DNA of 41,838 bases from positions 1-41,838 of the forward strand of contig NZ_JAQTWM010000020.1 in assembly GCF_028689305.1 (NCBI RefSeq), read 5' to 3'. Under the pieces are notes generated by a model. The model did no database searches. It saw only the letters and a program-made list of their open reading frames with translations, and was not told the DNA's origin. Below, in pieces: positions 15,116 to 24,824 of this stretch. Numbering within the stretch: the first letter of the stretch is position 1; each line of letters opens with the position of its first letter. The translations under genes were made by a program, and so were the position numbers. The stretch comes from Rhodoferax sp. Its GTDB lineage: Bacteria; Pseudomonadota; Gammaproteobacteria; Burkholderiales; Burkholderiaceae_C.

Positions 15116-17530
15116 CTAAGAAGATTGCTTGAACGCCATGACCGCCTGATTCCGCAGGGTGCGCAGCAGAGCGAGTTCTTTATCGTCCAGCACCAGATCC
15201 CCCTGCTGCGTCATGTCGGCATAAATCAGGCCAAACGGCTTGCCCTTGAGCAGCAGCGGCAGGATCAGGAACGTTGGCGCGTGATAACTCTGGTGATACC
15301 AGGCTGGCAGGCGCTCGACGATGCGCGGGTCGCTGGCGTCACTGATCAGGGTATCGGCGCCCTTGCTGCAAACGGCGGCAAACAGGTCGGGCCGGTCACT
15401 GACATTCATTGGCACGTTGAAGATTTTCACCACACGCTCGACCCCTTCGCCCAGGCCAAAACGCCCGGTCAGGGTGTCAGTTTTGGGGTCGCGCAGGCAA
15501 AACACCACCCGCTGAAAGTCCAGCGCCCGGAACATGGCTTCCAGAATCATGCGCAGCACGTCGCTGAGCTTGAAGTCCTCCACCATCACATTGGTGATGT
15601 CCTGAATACCTGCCGCCAGCGTTTGGGCCACCTGGTCCTTCTTTTGTTGCCGGGCAGCCGCCTGCGGGCTTGACAACACCTGGGTGGCCTGCAATTCGGT
15701 GGCCGTCAGCGCATTGGCCTCCTGCGCGGCCGACGCAGCCTGCTGCTCGGGGGTGGCGCCCGGGTCATTGAGCAACTGCGCGGCCAGCGAACCCGGCCTT
15801 ACGGTGATTTCCATGGCCTCAGCCAGTTCGATCAGCTTCTTGCGCGCCACGACCGTGGTGGCCTGCACTCGCTCAGGGGACAAACCAAAGGTTTTGCCAT
15901 AACGTCTGGCTGCTTGTGCCAGCCGGTGGTCCACCTCCTCGGCATCGGCGTGCAGCATGGCGTCAGCCATGTCATTGGCAGCGCGGGCACTCCAGCGCAG
16001 ACGGTTCAGGGGTTCTTTTTGCGCCAGACTGGGCGGCTCCCCACTGGGCCTGACCATGCAACGCTGGATGCTCTCGGGCAGCCCCCAGGCCTTGGCGATG
16101 CCAAGCCCGAGCGCTTCAAAAGTCAGACCCAGCACGCGGGTTGACGCCCTCACTTCACTCATCGGATCATGCGGCGCATGGACCAGGTTGCGGATGCTGG
16201 CGGCCTCTTCCGGAAAATAAAACTGCGCCAGCATGCGCCCCAGGTTCTGGAACAGGGCCCCGATAAAGGCTTCTTCACCTTCGGCGGTGGTGCTGCCCAG
16301 TTCCGCCGCGATGGTGCCAGCCATCAGGGCGCGCAAAAATTCCTCCTTGAGCAGGTGGGCGTTGGCCTTGTCCTGCATGTGCTCCAGCAGCACCAGGCTC
16401 AACGCCATGTTGCGGATGCCATTGAACCCCACCAGGCTGACCGCCCGCGACACGGTGCCGATGCTGCTGCCGCGGGCATAGTGGGCACTGTTGACCAGGC
16501 GCAGCAACTTGTTGGTCAGGGCCACGTCCTTGAGGATCTCGTTGGTGACGCTGCTGATGCTTTCCTTTTCCGAGGTGGCCATGCTCTGGATGCGCCCCAC
16601 CGACTCGGACAGCGCCGGAAAATCACTCTTGCTGCGCATGCGCCGCAACAGGAATTCCAGCGTGCTGTTGTGTTGGCCATCACTGTCGCCGCCCTGAAGT
16701 GCAAGGGCGTCCTGCTGCTTGCCGGACCATTCCAGCAAGGCCTCCAGAAAGGCCTGGGCGCTGGGGTAACGCAGTCGGGTGTCAAACGCCGTGGCACGCA
16801 GCACGATGGCCGACAGCCCCTCATCAAGGGTGGCCATCAGTTCAGCCGGCAGTTGCAAGGGCTCACGGGCGATCTGGTCAAGCAGCCGCTCCAGATCCGC
16901 GCTGCGGCGAATCGGCTTGCCCCACAACAGCTCAGCCAGCATCAGGCCAGCGCTGTAAATGTCCATCAGTGGACTCACCGGTTCACCACGTACTGCCTCA
17001 GGCGCCATGTAGGCCGGCGTGCCGGAGGCCCGCGCGATCCCCCCCAGCACGGACGTATGGCTGATGCGGCTGGCAATGCCAAAGTCCATCACCCGCGCCC
17101 GGCCACGGCTGTCGATCAGCACATTGGAGGGTTTGAGATCACGATGCACCACATCACCCGCATGCGCTGCCACCAAGGCCCCCAGCACGTCCTGCATGAT
17201 GGCCACCGCCTTGACCGCTGGCAAGGCGCCCTGTGTTGCCAAGTGCTGGGCCAGTGTCTGGCCGGGCACGTACTCGAACACCAGGTAGGGCTGCTGGTCC
17301 TGCACATCGGCCTCAAATACCGGCACGATGTTGGCATGGGTCAGCCGGCTGACGCTGCGCGCCTCCTGCAGCCACTGGTTCACGGCGCCCTGCTCGGACG
17401 ATGCCACCGGTTTCATCAGCTTGATGGCGACTTCCCGGTCCAGCCGCGGGTCATAGGCCAGCCAGACTTGCGCCTGGGCACCCTGCCCCAGCAGCTGTTT
17501 TCTTTCAAAACGACCAATTTTTACCGTCAT
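15116..17530 (-). CDS. Ser/Thr protein kinase with HDOD and GAF domains
   Basis: The 804-aa product joins three modules. A Hanks-type kinase fills about 1-270, with GQGAQAQV (P-loop), VAIK (ATP Lys), HRDLKPSN near 130, DFG near 148 and an APE segment near 173, all intact. An HDOD domain covers about 285-490 (FPALSESVGRIQ, KLLRLVNSAHYARG); such domains lack catalytic residues and act in signalling. A GAF-like domain fills about 635-804 (ITNVMVEDFKLSDVLRMILEA, FGLIYADM). There is no transmembrane segment, so it should be cytoplasmic. The layout suggests a sensor kinase gated by a small ligand, but neither ligand nor substrate is known. Its ATG overlaps the stop of the SIMPL gene (ATGA), implying co-translation. 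Confidence 0.9.
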   Translation of the reverse strand: MTVKIGRFERKQLLGQGAQAQVWLAYDPRLDREVAIKLMKPVASSEQGAVNQWLQEARSVSRLTHANIVPVFEADVQDQQPYLVFEYVPGQTLAQHLATQGALPAVKAVAIMQDVLGALVAAHAGDVVHRDLKPSNVLIDSRGRARVMDFGIASRISHTSVLGGIARASGTPAYMAPEAVRGEPVSPLMDIYSAGLMLAELLWGKPIRRSADLERLLDQIAREPLQLPAELMATLDEGLSAIVLRATAFDTRLRYPSAQAFLEALLEWSGKQQDALALQGGDSDGQHNSTLEFLLRRMRSKSDFPALSESVGRIQSMATSEKESISSVTNEILKDVALTNKLLRLVNSAHYARGSSIGTVSRAVSLVGFNGIRNMALSLVLLEHMQDKANAHLLKEEFLRALMAGTIAAELGSTTAEGEEAFIGALFQNLGRMLAQFYFPEEAASIRNLVHAPHDPMSEVRASTRVLGLTFEALGLGIAKAWGLPESIQRCMVRPSGEPPSLAQKEPLNRLRWSARAANDMADAMLHADAEEVDHRLAQAARRYGKTFGLSPERVQATTVVARKKLIELAEAMEITVRPGSLAAQLLNDPGATPEQQAASAAQEANALTATELQATQVLSSPQAAARQQKKDQVAQTLAAGIQDITNVMVEDFKLSDVLRMILEAMFRALDFQRVVFCLRDPKTDTLTGRFGLGEGVERVVKIFNVPMNVSDRPDLFAAVCSKGADTLISDASDPRIVERLPAWYHQSYHAPTFLILPLLLKGKPFGLIYADMTQQGDLVLDDKELALLRTLRNQAVMAFKQSS

Positions 17531-18237
17531 TTAAGCTGCACCGATCCAGACACCACCACACTCACCGGGGTCAGACCCGCCTCCACCGGCACCGGAGCGG
17601 GCGCTTCGGCCAACATGGCGCGCTCGGCAAACATCTGCGGCCGGTACACCGGTGCCGCGTCATCAAAACTCACTGTCACCTCACCCAGCGTGTAGCTGCT
17701 GAAGTCAAAACTGCGGGCGATCTCGCTGGCGCGCTGACGGTACAGTGCAATCGCCTGGCTCTGGGCCTGCGCCTGGGCGGCCTGGCGCTGGGCTTGTGTC
17801 AGCCCAAAACTGACACTGGCCACGGTCAGCGTCTGCAGTTTGCCGGCGGTGTCACTGATGCGGGCAAAGTCTGTTCCCTCCAGCAGCAGCTCGGCCGAGC
17901 CCTGCCAGCCCGAGAGCTTGCCATCGCGGCCGTACCGCGGTGACAGGCCAAAGCGGCCGGTGCGCACCTCCATCAGCCCCGGACTGGCGGCGCGTTTGGC
18001 CAGTGCCAATGCAGCATCCAGCGCCGTCTTGAGCTGGCTTTGCACCAGCTGCGGGTCAGCCCCTTCACGCGCCGTGGTGAGCGACATGCTGAGCAGGTCC
18101 TGCGCCACCTGCACACGGGCACTGGCCGACAAACTCACCCGCTGGGCCGGCAAAGGTGCCGCATTTGTTTGGCAAAAAACGGCTCCAGCCCAGGTGGATA
18201 CTGCGATGAATGCTATTAATTTCATATCTAATTTCAT
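17527..18237 (-). CDS. SIMPL (DUF541) domain protein, exported
   Basis: The 236-aa product begins with a signal peptide (MKLDMKLIAFIAVSTWAGAV, then FCQTNA) and continues with the SIMPL pattern: an N-terminal VSLSASARVQVAQDLLSMSLTT strand region, the central GWQGSAELLLEG, and a helix rich in Gln and Ala before SYTLGEVTVSFDD. SIMPL proteins are periplasmic or envelope proteins of poorly defined function, some linked to oxidative stress. I chose the ATG at 18237, preceded by AAGGAGT, over an earlier in-frame start that adds 15 unlikely residues. It is the first gene of a two-gene unit with the kinase and is divergent from ompR. Confidence 0.82.
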   Translation of the reverse strand: MKLDMKLIAFIAVSTWAGAVFCQTNAAPLPAQRVSLSASARVQVAQDLLSMSLTTAREGADPQLVQSQLKTALDAALALAKRAASPGLMEVRTGRFGLSPRYGRDGKLSGWQGSAELLLEGTDFARISDTAGKLQTLTVASVSFGLTQAQRQAAQAQAQSQAIALYRQRASEIARSFDFSSYTLGEVTVSFDDAAPVYRPQMFAERAMLAEAPAPVPVEAGLTPVSVVVSGSVQLK

Positions 18238-18288
18238 GACAACTCCTTCTTGCTTGATGATCAACCCGATCCGCCATGCCACCGAAAA

Positions 18289-18369
18289 ATTTGTAACAGC
18301 ATGTCAAATCAGCGTTTACCCGCCTGAAAAACCGGCACAACCCACGCAAAATCGCGCTTGTTACAAATT
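18289..18369. promoter_or_regulatory. 11-bp inverted repeat pair in the SIMPL/ompR divergent promoter region
   Basis: AATTTGTAACA (18289-18299) and its exact complement TGTTACAAATT (18359-18369) flank 59 bp between the divergent genes. The GTAACA/TGTTAC core resembles the half-sites bound by OmpR in enteric bacteria, which suggests autoregulation. This is sequence resemblance only. Confidence 0.45.
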
Positions 18370-18383
18370 GGATGGGACATAGT

Positions 18384-19115
18384 ATGGCTGCAAATTCCGA
18401 ACGTGTTGACAAAATTCTGGTGGTGGATGACGACGCACGCATTCGCGATTTGCTGCGCCGCTATTTGACCCAGGAGGGTTTTGATGTGTTGCTGGCCGAG
18501 GACGGCAAGTCCCTCACCCGGGTGCTGCTGCGTGAGCCGGTGGACCTGATCGTGCTGGACCTGATGATGCCTGGCGAGGACGGTCTGTCGATCTGCCGCC
18601 GCCTGCGTGGCGCCAATGACCGCACCCCCATCATCATGCTGACCGCCAAGGGCGAAGACATTGACCGCATCGTGGGCCTGGAAGTCGGCGCTGACGACTA
18701 TCTGGGCAAACCCTTCAACCCGCGCGAACTGCTGGCCCGCGTCAACGCCGTGTTGCGCCGGCGCCCACCGCAAGAGGTGCCCGGCTCACCGGCGGGCGAC
18801 AAGGCGGTGGCCCATTTCGGCCCGTTCACCTTTGACATGGGTGCACGCACCTTGCACAAGGGCACCGAAGAACTGACCTTGACCACCGGCGAGTTTTCCA
18901 TGCTCAAGGCGCTGGTGCGTCACCCGCGCCAACCCCTGTCGCGCGAAAAGCTGGCGCAACTGGCACGCGGCCGCGACTTTGAGCCGTTTGACCGGAGTCT
19001 GGATGTGCAGGTCTCGCGCCTGCGCAAACTGATTGAGACCGACGCCGCGGTGCCGCGTTACATCCAGACGGTCTGGGGCATCGGCTACGTGTTCATCCCG
19101 GATGACCAGACATAA
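18384..19115 (+). CDS. ompR: OmpR-family response regulator
   Basis: The product (243 aa from the ATG at 18384) has a receiver domain, KILVVDDDARIRDLL with the acidic pocket, LIVLDLMMPGEDG with the phosphorylated Asp, MLTAK, and YLGKPFNP with the conserved Lys, then a winged-helix DNA-binding domain ending RYIQTVWGIGYVFIPDD. The RIRDLLRRYLTQEGF stretch is characteristic of OmpR rather than PhoB or other relatives. An ATG at 18372 is also possible, but GGGA before 18384 gives a better site. It overlaps the sensor gene by 14 bp. It probably adjusts outer-membrane functions; direct targets are not visible. Confidence 0.85.
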   Translation: MAANSERVDKILVVDDDARIRDLLRRYLTQEGFDVLLAEDGKSLTRVLLREPVDLIVLDLMMPGEDGLSICRRLRGANDRTPIIMLTAKGEDIDRIVGLEVGADDYLGKPFNPRELLARVNAVLRRRPPQEVPGSPAGDKAVAHFGPFTFDMGARTLHKGTEELTLTTGEFSMLKALVRHPRQPLSREKLAQLARGRDFEPFDRSLDVQVSRLRKLIETDAAVPRYIQTVWGIGYVFIPDDQT

Positions 19116-20490
19116 ACCGGGCGAGACGGTTTTGGGCCTGGATGATCTGGAAGCCACCTCGGGGCGCAGAACCGGTCTGAGCCTGTTCTGGCGCACCTTT
19201 TTTCTGCTGGCCCTGCTGCTGGTAGGTTGTGTGGTGGCCTGGACCCAAACCCTGCGGGAAATGGAGTTTGAGCCGCGGGCGCTGCAAACCGCACAGCAAA
19301 TCGCCTCGGTGGTCAACCTGAGCCGTGCCGCGGTGATGCACACCGACGCGATTGCCAGGGTGTCGCTGTTCAAAACCATGAAAGACCAGGAACACGTGAC
19401 CATCCGACCGCGTGAACCCAAGGATGTGGCTGAACCCTTCAGCGACGACGATCTGAGCCAGCACATCGTGCAGCAGATCCGCTCCCGCCTGGGGCCCGAC
19501 GCCGTGGTGGCCAGCAGTGTCAATCAGGTGGACGGCCTGTGGGTCGGGTTTTCCATTGACAAGGACCACTACTGGCTGCAAACCGACCGCGCCCGTTTCG
19601 ACCAGCCGGCCGGGCGCACCTGGCTGATCTGGCTGCTCACCGCCGCCGCGCTGTCACTGGCTGGTGCGGCAGGGATTGCCGGTCTGATCAATCGCCCGCT
19701 CAAGCAACTGTCGTTTGCCGCGAGCCGGATTCGTGAGGGCGACTTTGAAGCCAGTGCGCTGGACGAAACCGTCAGCACGCGGGAGATCCGGGCGGTCAAT
19801 GTCGGCTTTAACCGCATGACGAAAAAGCTGGCCAAGATCGAACAGGACCGTGCCGTCATGCTGGCCGGCATTTCACACGACCTTCGCACCCCGCTGGCCC
19901 GGCTGCGCCTGGAGACCGAACTCAGTGTGGCTGACCTGGAGGCGCGCGAGGCCATGTCCGCCGACATCGCCCAGCTTGATGCCATCATCGGTAAATTTCT
20001 GGACTATGCCCGCCCGGGCAACATCCGTTTAAGCCCGGTGTCGCTCAATGACACCATCGAAAACTGCCTAGCCCCCTTGCGCAAACGCGCCGACCTTGAA
20101 TTCAAGGTGGCACTGCAAGCCGGCCTGAGGGTCCAGGCCGATCCGGTTGAGCTGCAGCGGGTGATTGACAACCTGCTGGAAAACGCCTCCCGCTACGGCA
20201 AGTCGGTGGACACGGGCATTGCCATGATCGACATCTCTGCCCGCCACCGCGACAACCAGGTCCACCTGCGGGTGCGGGACCACGGCACCGGCGTGCCACT
20301 GGACCAGATCAAACAGCTCACCACCCCGTTCTTCCGGGGCGAGTCGGCGCGCACCGCCTCCAACAGCACCGGCCTGGGGCTGGCCATTGTGGAGCAGACC
20401 GTCTCCCGCATGGGGGGCCAGCTGGAACTGAGCAACGCCAACAGCGGCGGCTTGTGCGTCGACATCCTGCTGCAACGGGCCAGCGCCTGA
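19102..20490 (+). CDS. envZ: EnvZ-like sensor histidine kinase
   Basis: The product of about 462 aa has a first membrane segment (LFWRTFFLLALLLVGCVVAW, about 30-50), a periplasmic part of about 120 residues, a second membrane segment (TWLIWLLTAAALSLAGAAGI, about 172-195), a HAMP linker starting NRPLKQLSFAA, the phospho-acceptor box GISHDLRTPLARLR near 255, the N box DNLLENASRYG near 356, and the ATP lid motifs DHGTGVP and GLGLAIV near 424. It should phosphorylate the OmpR protein encoded upstream. The start at 19102 lies inside ompR; other in-frame starts are less likely. The signal sensed is unknown. Confidence 0.85.
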   Translation: MTRHKPGETVLGLDDLEATSGRRTGLSLFWRTFFLLALLLVGCVVAWTQTLREMEFEPRALQTAQQIASVVNLSRAAVMHTDAIARVSLFKTMKDQEHVTIRPREPKDVAEPFSDDDLSQHIVQQIRSRLGPDAVVASSVNQVDGLWVGFSIDKDHYWLQTDRARFDQPAGRTWLIWLLTAAALSLAGAAGIAGLINRPLKQLSFAASRIREGDFEASALDETVSTREIRAVNVGFNRMTKKLAKIEQDRAVMLAGISHDLRTPLARLRLETELSVADLEAREAMSADIAQLDAIIGKFLDYARPGNIRLSPVSLNDTIENCLAPLRKRADLEFKVALQAGLRVQADPVELQRVIDNLLENASRYGKSVDTGIAMIDISARHRDNQVHLRVRDHGTGVPLDQIKQLTTPFFRGESARTASNSTGLGLAIVEQTVSRMGGQLELSNANSGGLCVDILLQRASA

Positions 20491-20505
20491 ACCGCCCCGT
20501 CAGGC
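20485..20505. terminator. Hairpin between converging envZ and RND pump genes
   Basis: GCCTGA and TCAGGC pair across the 9-bp gap between the two stop codons, with alternative G+C pairing inside (AACCGCC with GGCGGGTT). There is no T-run, so it is a weak terminator candidate for both strands. Confidence 0.35.
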
Positions 20506-23500
20506 GGGTTCATGATCAGGTGCTGACGAGTGACTGATGGCCGGGGCCTTCTTGGGGCCCGGGGCATGTTGGCGGGCCAACAAGGTGTACATGGTGGGCA
20601 CCACAAACACCGTCAGCAGGGTCCCCAGGCTCATACCGCCGACGATCACCCAGCCGATTTGGTGGCGGCTCTCGGCGCCAGCGCCGGTGGCAATGGCCAA
20701 TGGCACCGCCCCCAGCACCATGGCCCCGGTGGTCATCATGATCGGACGCAGGCGCTGGGCGGCAGACTGCTGGATCGCCGCCAGGGTGTCCATGCCCTGC
20801 TCACGCAGCTGGTTGGCAAACTCCACAATCAAAATCCCGTGTTTGGTGATCAGGCCCACCAGCGTGATCAGGCCGATCTGGCTGAACACATTGAGCGTTC
20901 CGCCAGAGAATTTCAGCGCCAGCAAAGCACCGGCCATCGACATCGGCACACTGAACAAAATCACGAACGGGTCCACAAAACTTTCGAACTGGGCCGCCAG
21001 TACCAAAAAGATGAACAGCAGCGCCAAGGCAAACACCAGGGTCAGCGAATCCGATGATTTCTTGAACTCGCGGCTGATGCCGTTCAGATCCGTCGCATAA
21101 CCGGGCGGCAGGATTTTTTTCGCGGTGGCGTTCATGAAGTCCAGCGCCTCGCCGACCGAGTAGTTGGCAGACAGGTTGGCCGTGATGGAAGCCGAGCGGC
21201 GCTGGCCGAAGTGAATCAGTTCACGCGGCACCACCACTTCACGGATTTTGACCAGTGCCGACAGCGGAATCAGCTCGGCACTCTTGCCGCGCACAAAGAT
21301 TTTCTCAATGTCGTCCGGCGTGGAACGCCCCGAGGGGTTGGTCTGCACAATCACGTCGTATTGCTCGCCACCCCGTTTGTAGCGTGTCACCTTGCGGCCG
21401 CCCAGCATGGTTTCGATGGCACGCGCAATCAGGTCCACCCCGACGCCCATGTCCGCCGCACGCTCGCGGTCCACTTCAAGCTTGATTTCCGGCTTGTTCA
21501 GCCGCAAATCGGTATCCACCTGGACAAACCCCGGATTTTTCGCCAGTTCGTCCTGAAAGGCGCGCACGGTTTGCGCCAGGTTCTGGTAACTGTCAGAGGT
21601 GATGATGACAAACTCAATCGGCCGGCTGCTGAAACCCTGACCCAGCGAAGGCGGTGTGATGGGAATCGCTGTGACCCCCGACAGACCCGATACCCGCGGT
21701 GTCATGGCCCGCGCCATCTCCAGCGTGCTGCGCTGGCGTTCCTCCCAGGGGATGGCCCTGAAGAAGATGTTGCCCTGCGACACGGTCGGGTTGCCGATGG
21801 TGGAAAAAATCCGGTCAAACTCCGGGTAGTCTTCCGCCACACGCTCAATGCTGCGGGCATAACGATCGGTGTAGGCCAGCGTAGCGCCGTCGGGCGCGTT
21901 GATCCGCGCCAACACCACCCCGCGATCCTCCAGCGGAGAAAGTTCACGCTTGAGGTCACCCAACGCCCACCAGGACACCAAACCACTGAGCGCCATCACC
22001 AGCAGCACCAGATAACGGCGTTTGAGCGACCACGCCAGCAACTTGCCATAAGTGCGGGTGGCCCATTCCAGCAAATTTTCCATGTGGCTGTCAAACCAGG
22101 TCGGGTGCGGGTTGTGCCGCAGCAGCAGCGACGACAGCATGGGTGACAAGGTCAGCGCAATCAGACCCGAAATCACCACCGCTCCGGCCAGCGCCAACGC
22201 AAACTCGGAAAACAGGCGGCCCGTGCGGCCCGGCGAAAACGCCAGCGGTGCATACACCGCCACCAGCGTCATGGTCATGGCCACGATGGCAAAGCCGACT
22301 TCCCGCGCCCCCTTGATGGCAGCCTGAAAAGGCGCCATGCCTTCTTCGATATGGCGATAGATGTTTTCCAGCATCACGATCGCATCGTCCACCACCAGAC
22401 CAATGGCCAGCACCAGCGCCAGCAGGGTCAGTGTGTTGATGCTGAAGCCAAAAGCCGCCATCAGCGCAAACGTGCCGATCAGCGCCACCGGAATCGTGAC
22501 CAGCGGAATCAGCGATGCGCGCAAGGTGCGCAAAAACACAAAAATCACCAAGGCCACCAGCACTGCCGCTTCAACAATGGTGCGAAACACTGCCTTGATC
22601 GACTGGTCGATGAACACCGAGTTGTCATTGGCCACCTCAATCTGCACACCTGCGGGCAGGTCCGTGCGCAGCTTGTCAAGCAGCCCCATCACGCCGGCCG
22701 CTAGTTCCAGCGGATTGGCGGTGGACTGCCGCACCACCCCCACGCCCACCGAATCACGGCCGTTGAGCCGGACAAACGAACGCTCATCCACCGGCGCCTG
22801 CTGCACCCGCGCCACATCCCCAATACGGATGGACTGGCCATTGACCGTGCGGATCACCACCTGGGCAAATTCGGCGGGGCGCTGCAGGTCGGTCGCCGCC
22901 GTCACGTTGAACTCGCGTTGTGAACTCTCAATCCGTCCGGCCGGCACTTCCAGATTGGAGCGGCGCAAGGCGTCCTCCAGGTCCTGCACCGTCAACTTGT
23001 AGGCGGCCAGCTTGTCCGGGTCGACCCAGATGCGCATGGAAAACTTGCGCTCCCCGTAAATATTCACCTCCGCAGCGCCGGGCGCGGTCTGCAGCAGCGG
23101 CTTGACCAGGGTGTTGGCCATCTCCGACAGCTGCAAAGCATTGTGGGTGTCTGAACTCAGCGCCAGAAAGATCACCGGAAACGACTCCGCTTCCACCTTG
23201 GCAATCACCGGCTCATCGATGCCCTGCGGCAAACGCTGGCGCACGCGGGTGACCTTGTCACGCACATCGGCAGCGGCGGAATCGGCATCGCGGCTCAGGG
23301 CAAAACGCACCGAAATCTGACTGCGCTCCTGGCGGCTGGTGGAGGTGATCACATCCACCCCTTCGATGCCGGAGAGTGAATCCTCCAGCACCTTGGTCAC
23401 CTGGGTTTCCATCACCTCGCTGGAGGCGCCGGCAAACGTGGTGGTCACGGACACCACCGGTTCATCAATCTTGGGATATTCACGCACCGTCAGCCGGTTG

Positions 23501-23586
23501 AACGAGACCGCGCCGATCAGCACGATCAGCAGCGAGATCACGGTGGCGAAGACCGGACGGCGAATGGATGTTTCAGCCAGTTGCAT
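20500..23586 (-). CDS. RND efflux pump, inner-membrane transporter (AcrB-like)
   Basis: The 1028-aa product is a full-length HAE1-type proton-driven drug efflux transporter. It starts MQLAETSIRRPVFATVISLLI (first membrane helix) and has the two internally repeated halves. Proton-relay residues are present: the Asp-Asp pair in IGLVVDDAIVMLENI (helix 4) and the Lys in LITKHGILIVEF (helix 10). The large periplasmic porter loops are complete. It forms an operon with the upstream adaptor gene (17-bp gap). No outer-membrane channel gene lies beside it, so it probably uses a TolC/OprM-type protein from elsewhere. The substrate cannot be predicted. Confidence 0.92.
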   Translation of the reverse strand: MQLAETSIRRPVFATVISLLIVLIGAVSFNRLTVREYPKIDEPVVSVTTTFAGASSEVMETQVTKVLEDSLSGIEGVDVITSTSRQERSQISVRFALSRDADSAAADVRDKVTRVRQRLPQGIDEPVIAKVEAESFPVIFLALSSDTHNALQLSEMANTLVKPLLQTAPGAAEVNIYGERKFSMRIWVDPDKLAAYKLTVQDLEDALRRSNLEVPAGRIESSQREFNVTAATDLQRPAEFAQVVIRTVNGQSIRIGDVARVQQAPVDERSFVRLNGRDSVGVGVVRQSTANPLELAAGVMGLLDKLRTDLPAGVQIEVANDNSVFIDQSIKAVFRTIVEAAVLVALVIFVFLRTLRASLIPLVTIPVALIGTFALMAAFGFSINTLTLLALVLAIGLVVDDAIVMLENIYRHIEEGMAPFQAAIKGAREVGFAIVAMTMTLVAVYAPLAFSPGRTGRLFSEFALALAGAVVISGLIALTLSPMLSSLLLRHNPHPTWFDSHMENLLEWATRTYGKLLAWSLKRRYLVLLVMALSGLVSWWALGDLKRELSPLEDRGVVLARINAPDGATLAYTDRYARSIERVAEDYPEFDRIFSTIGNPTVSQGNIFFRAIPWEERQRSTLEMARAMTPRVSGLSGVTAIPITPPSLGQGFSSRPIEFVIITSDSYQNLAQTVRAFQDELAKNPGFVQVDTDLRLNKPEIKLEVDRERAADMGVGVDLIARAIETMLGGRKVTRYKRGGEQYDVIVQTNPSGRSTPDDIEKIFVRGKSAELIPLSALVKIREVVVPRELIHFGQRRSASITANLSANYSVGEALDFMNATAKKILPPGYATDLNGISREFKKSSDSLTLVFALALLFIFLVLAAQFESFVDPFVILFSVPMSMAGALLALKFSGGTLNVFSQIGLITLVGLITKHGILIVEFANQLREQGMDTLAAIQQSAAQRLRPIMMTTGAMVLGAVPLAIATGAGAESRHQIGWVIVGGMSLGTLLTVFVVPTMYTLLARQHAPGPKKAPAISHSSAPDHEPA

Positions 23587-23603
23587 AAAACGCTCCCCGC
23601 TGA

Positions 23604-24824
23604 TCAGCGACTGGCGGCTGCGGATGCACCCGCAGCCGGCTTGCCAGCGGATTTCCCGGCAGGTTTGTCGAGTTCAACAATACGCAAGGGTGAGCCATCC
23701 TTCTGCAGACGCTGCTGGCCAGCAACCACCACGGTGTCACCTGCGGCCACACCTTCGGTGATCTCCACCTTGCCCTGCCGACGCACGCCGAGCTTGACTT
23801 CCTGGCGTTGGGACACAAATTGCACATCCGGCGGCAATTTGACATCTGCCTGCGGCTTGACCACCTTGATCACAAACTGGCGCCCGCCCTGCGGCACGAT
23901 GGCCTCTTCCGGCACGACCAGCGCCGCTTCGTTGACGGAAAACACCACGGTCACCCGGGCAAACATGCCCGAACGTAAAGGGGAGGCTTCACCGGCCTTG
24001 CCAGCATTGGGCAGCACAGCCCGTACCCCGATGGAACGGCCATTCACATCCAGCAGGGGGTCCATGGCTTGCACCGTGCCTTTGAAGCGGCGTCCGGGCA
24101 AGGCATCCAGGCTGAGATCCACTGATTGCCCGACCTTGAGGCGGTCGGCAAAACGCTCAGCCAGCCGGAAATCCACCAGCATTTCCCGTGTGTCTTCCAG
24201 CGCCACCAGATCCGTACCGTCCTTGACGTAGTCACCCACATTCATCAGGCGAATACCGGCCGTGCCGTCAAACGGAGCCCGAATTGCCATGCGTGACAAC
24301 CGCGCCTGCGACAACGCCAGCTGGGCTTGCGCCACTTGCAGATTGGCGGCACTGGTATCAAGCGTCTGTTGCGCCATGAAGTTGGCCGCCACCAGCTCCT
24401 GGGTGCGTTTGTAATTGGCCTGCGCAATGGCCAGCTGGGCCTGCATTTGTTGCACCTCGGCCTGTTGCAGCACATCGTCCAGCTGCACCAGGACCTGGCC
24501 CTTGCGCACCGTCTGACCATCCTTGAAACCCAGGGCAGCAATACGCCCCACCAGTTCGGGGCGCAGCATCACACTTTGGCGTGCGCGCAGACTGCCTACC
24601 GTCTGGGCATCGTCGCGCAAAGGCTGGACCTGGACCCTGGCCACTTCCACCCCAGCTGCTCTTGGCGCCACAGCCGATGCCCGGCTGGCAGGGGACGCCG
24701 CTTTCTGGCCATTCTCCACCATCGTCTCTGGCCCCTGAGGCCTCGACTGGAACCACCACGCTGCGCCAGAAGCCACAGCGATACCAACAACAGCTGTTAC
24801 AGAATAAAGGAATTTTCTGGCCAT
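23604..24824 (-). CDS. RND efflux periplasmic adaptor subunit (membrane fusion protein)
   Basis: The 406-aa product links the inner-membrane pump to an outer-membrane channel. It starts with a signal anchor (MARKFLYSVTAVVGIAVASG), then has the lipoyl half-motifs (GRIAALGFKDGQTVRKGQVL and the matching MAIRAPFDGTAGI), an alpha-helical hairpin rich in Gln and Ala (about 115-180), and the beta-barrel and membrane-proximal parts with VVPEEAIVPQGGRQFVI. The C-terminus is a low-complexity Ala/Gly/Lys tail. I chose the ATG at 24824 with GGAAG upstream over an in-frame TTG six bases earlier. First gene of the two-gene efflux operon; no regulator gene is adjacent. Confidence 0.9.
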   Translation of the reverse strand: MARKFLYSVTAVVGIAVASGAAWWFQSRPQGPETMVENGQKAASPASRASAVAPRAAGVEVARVQVQPLRDDAQTVGSLRARQSVMLRPELVGRIAALGFKDGQTVRKGQVLVQLDDVLQQAEVQQMQAQLAIAQANYKRTQELVAANFMAQQTLDTSAANLQVAQAQLALSQARLSRMAIRAPFDGTAGIRLMNVGDYVKDGTDLVALEDTREMLVDFRLAERFADRLKVGQSVDLSLDALPGRRFKGTVQAMDPLLDVNGRSIGVRAVLPNAGKAGEASPLRSGMFARVTVVFSVNEAALVVPEEAIVPQGGRQFVIKVVKPQADVKLPPDVQFVSQRQEVKLGVRRQGKVEITEGVAAGDTVVVAGQQRLQKDGSPLRIVELDKPAGKSAGKPAAGASAAASR

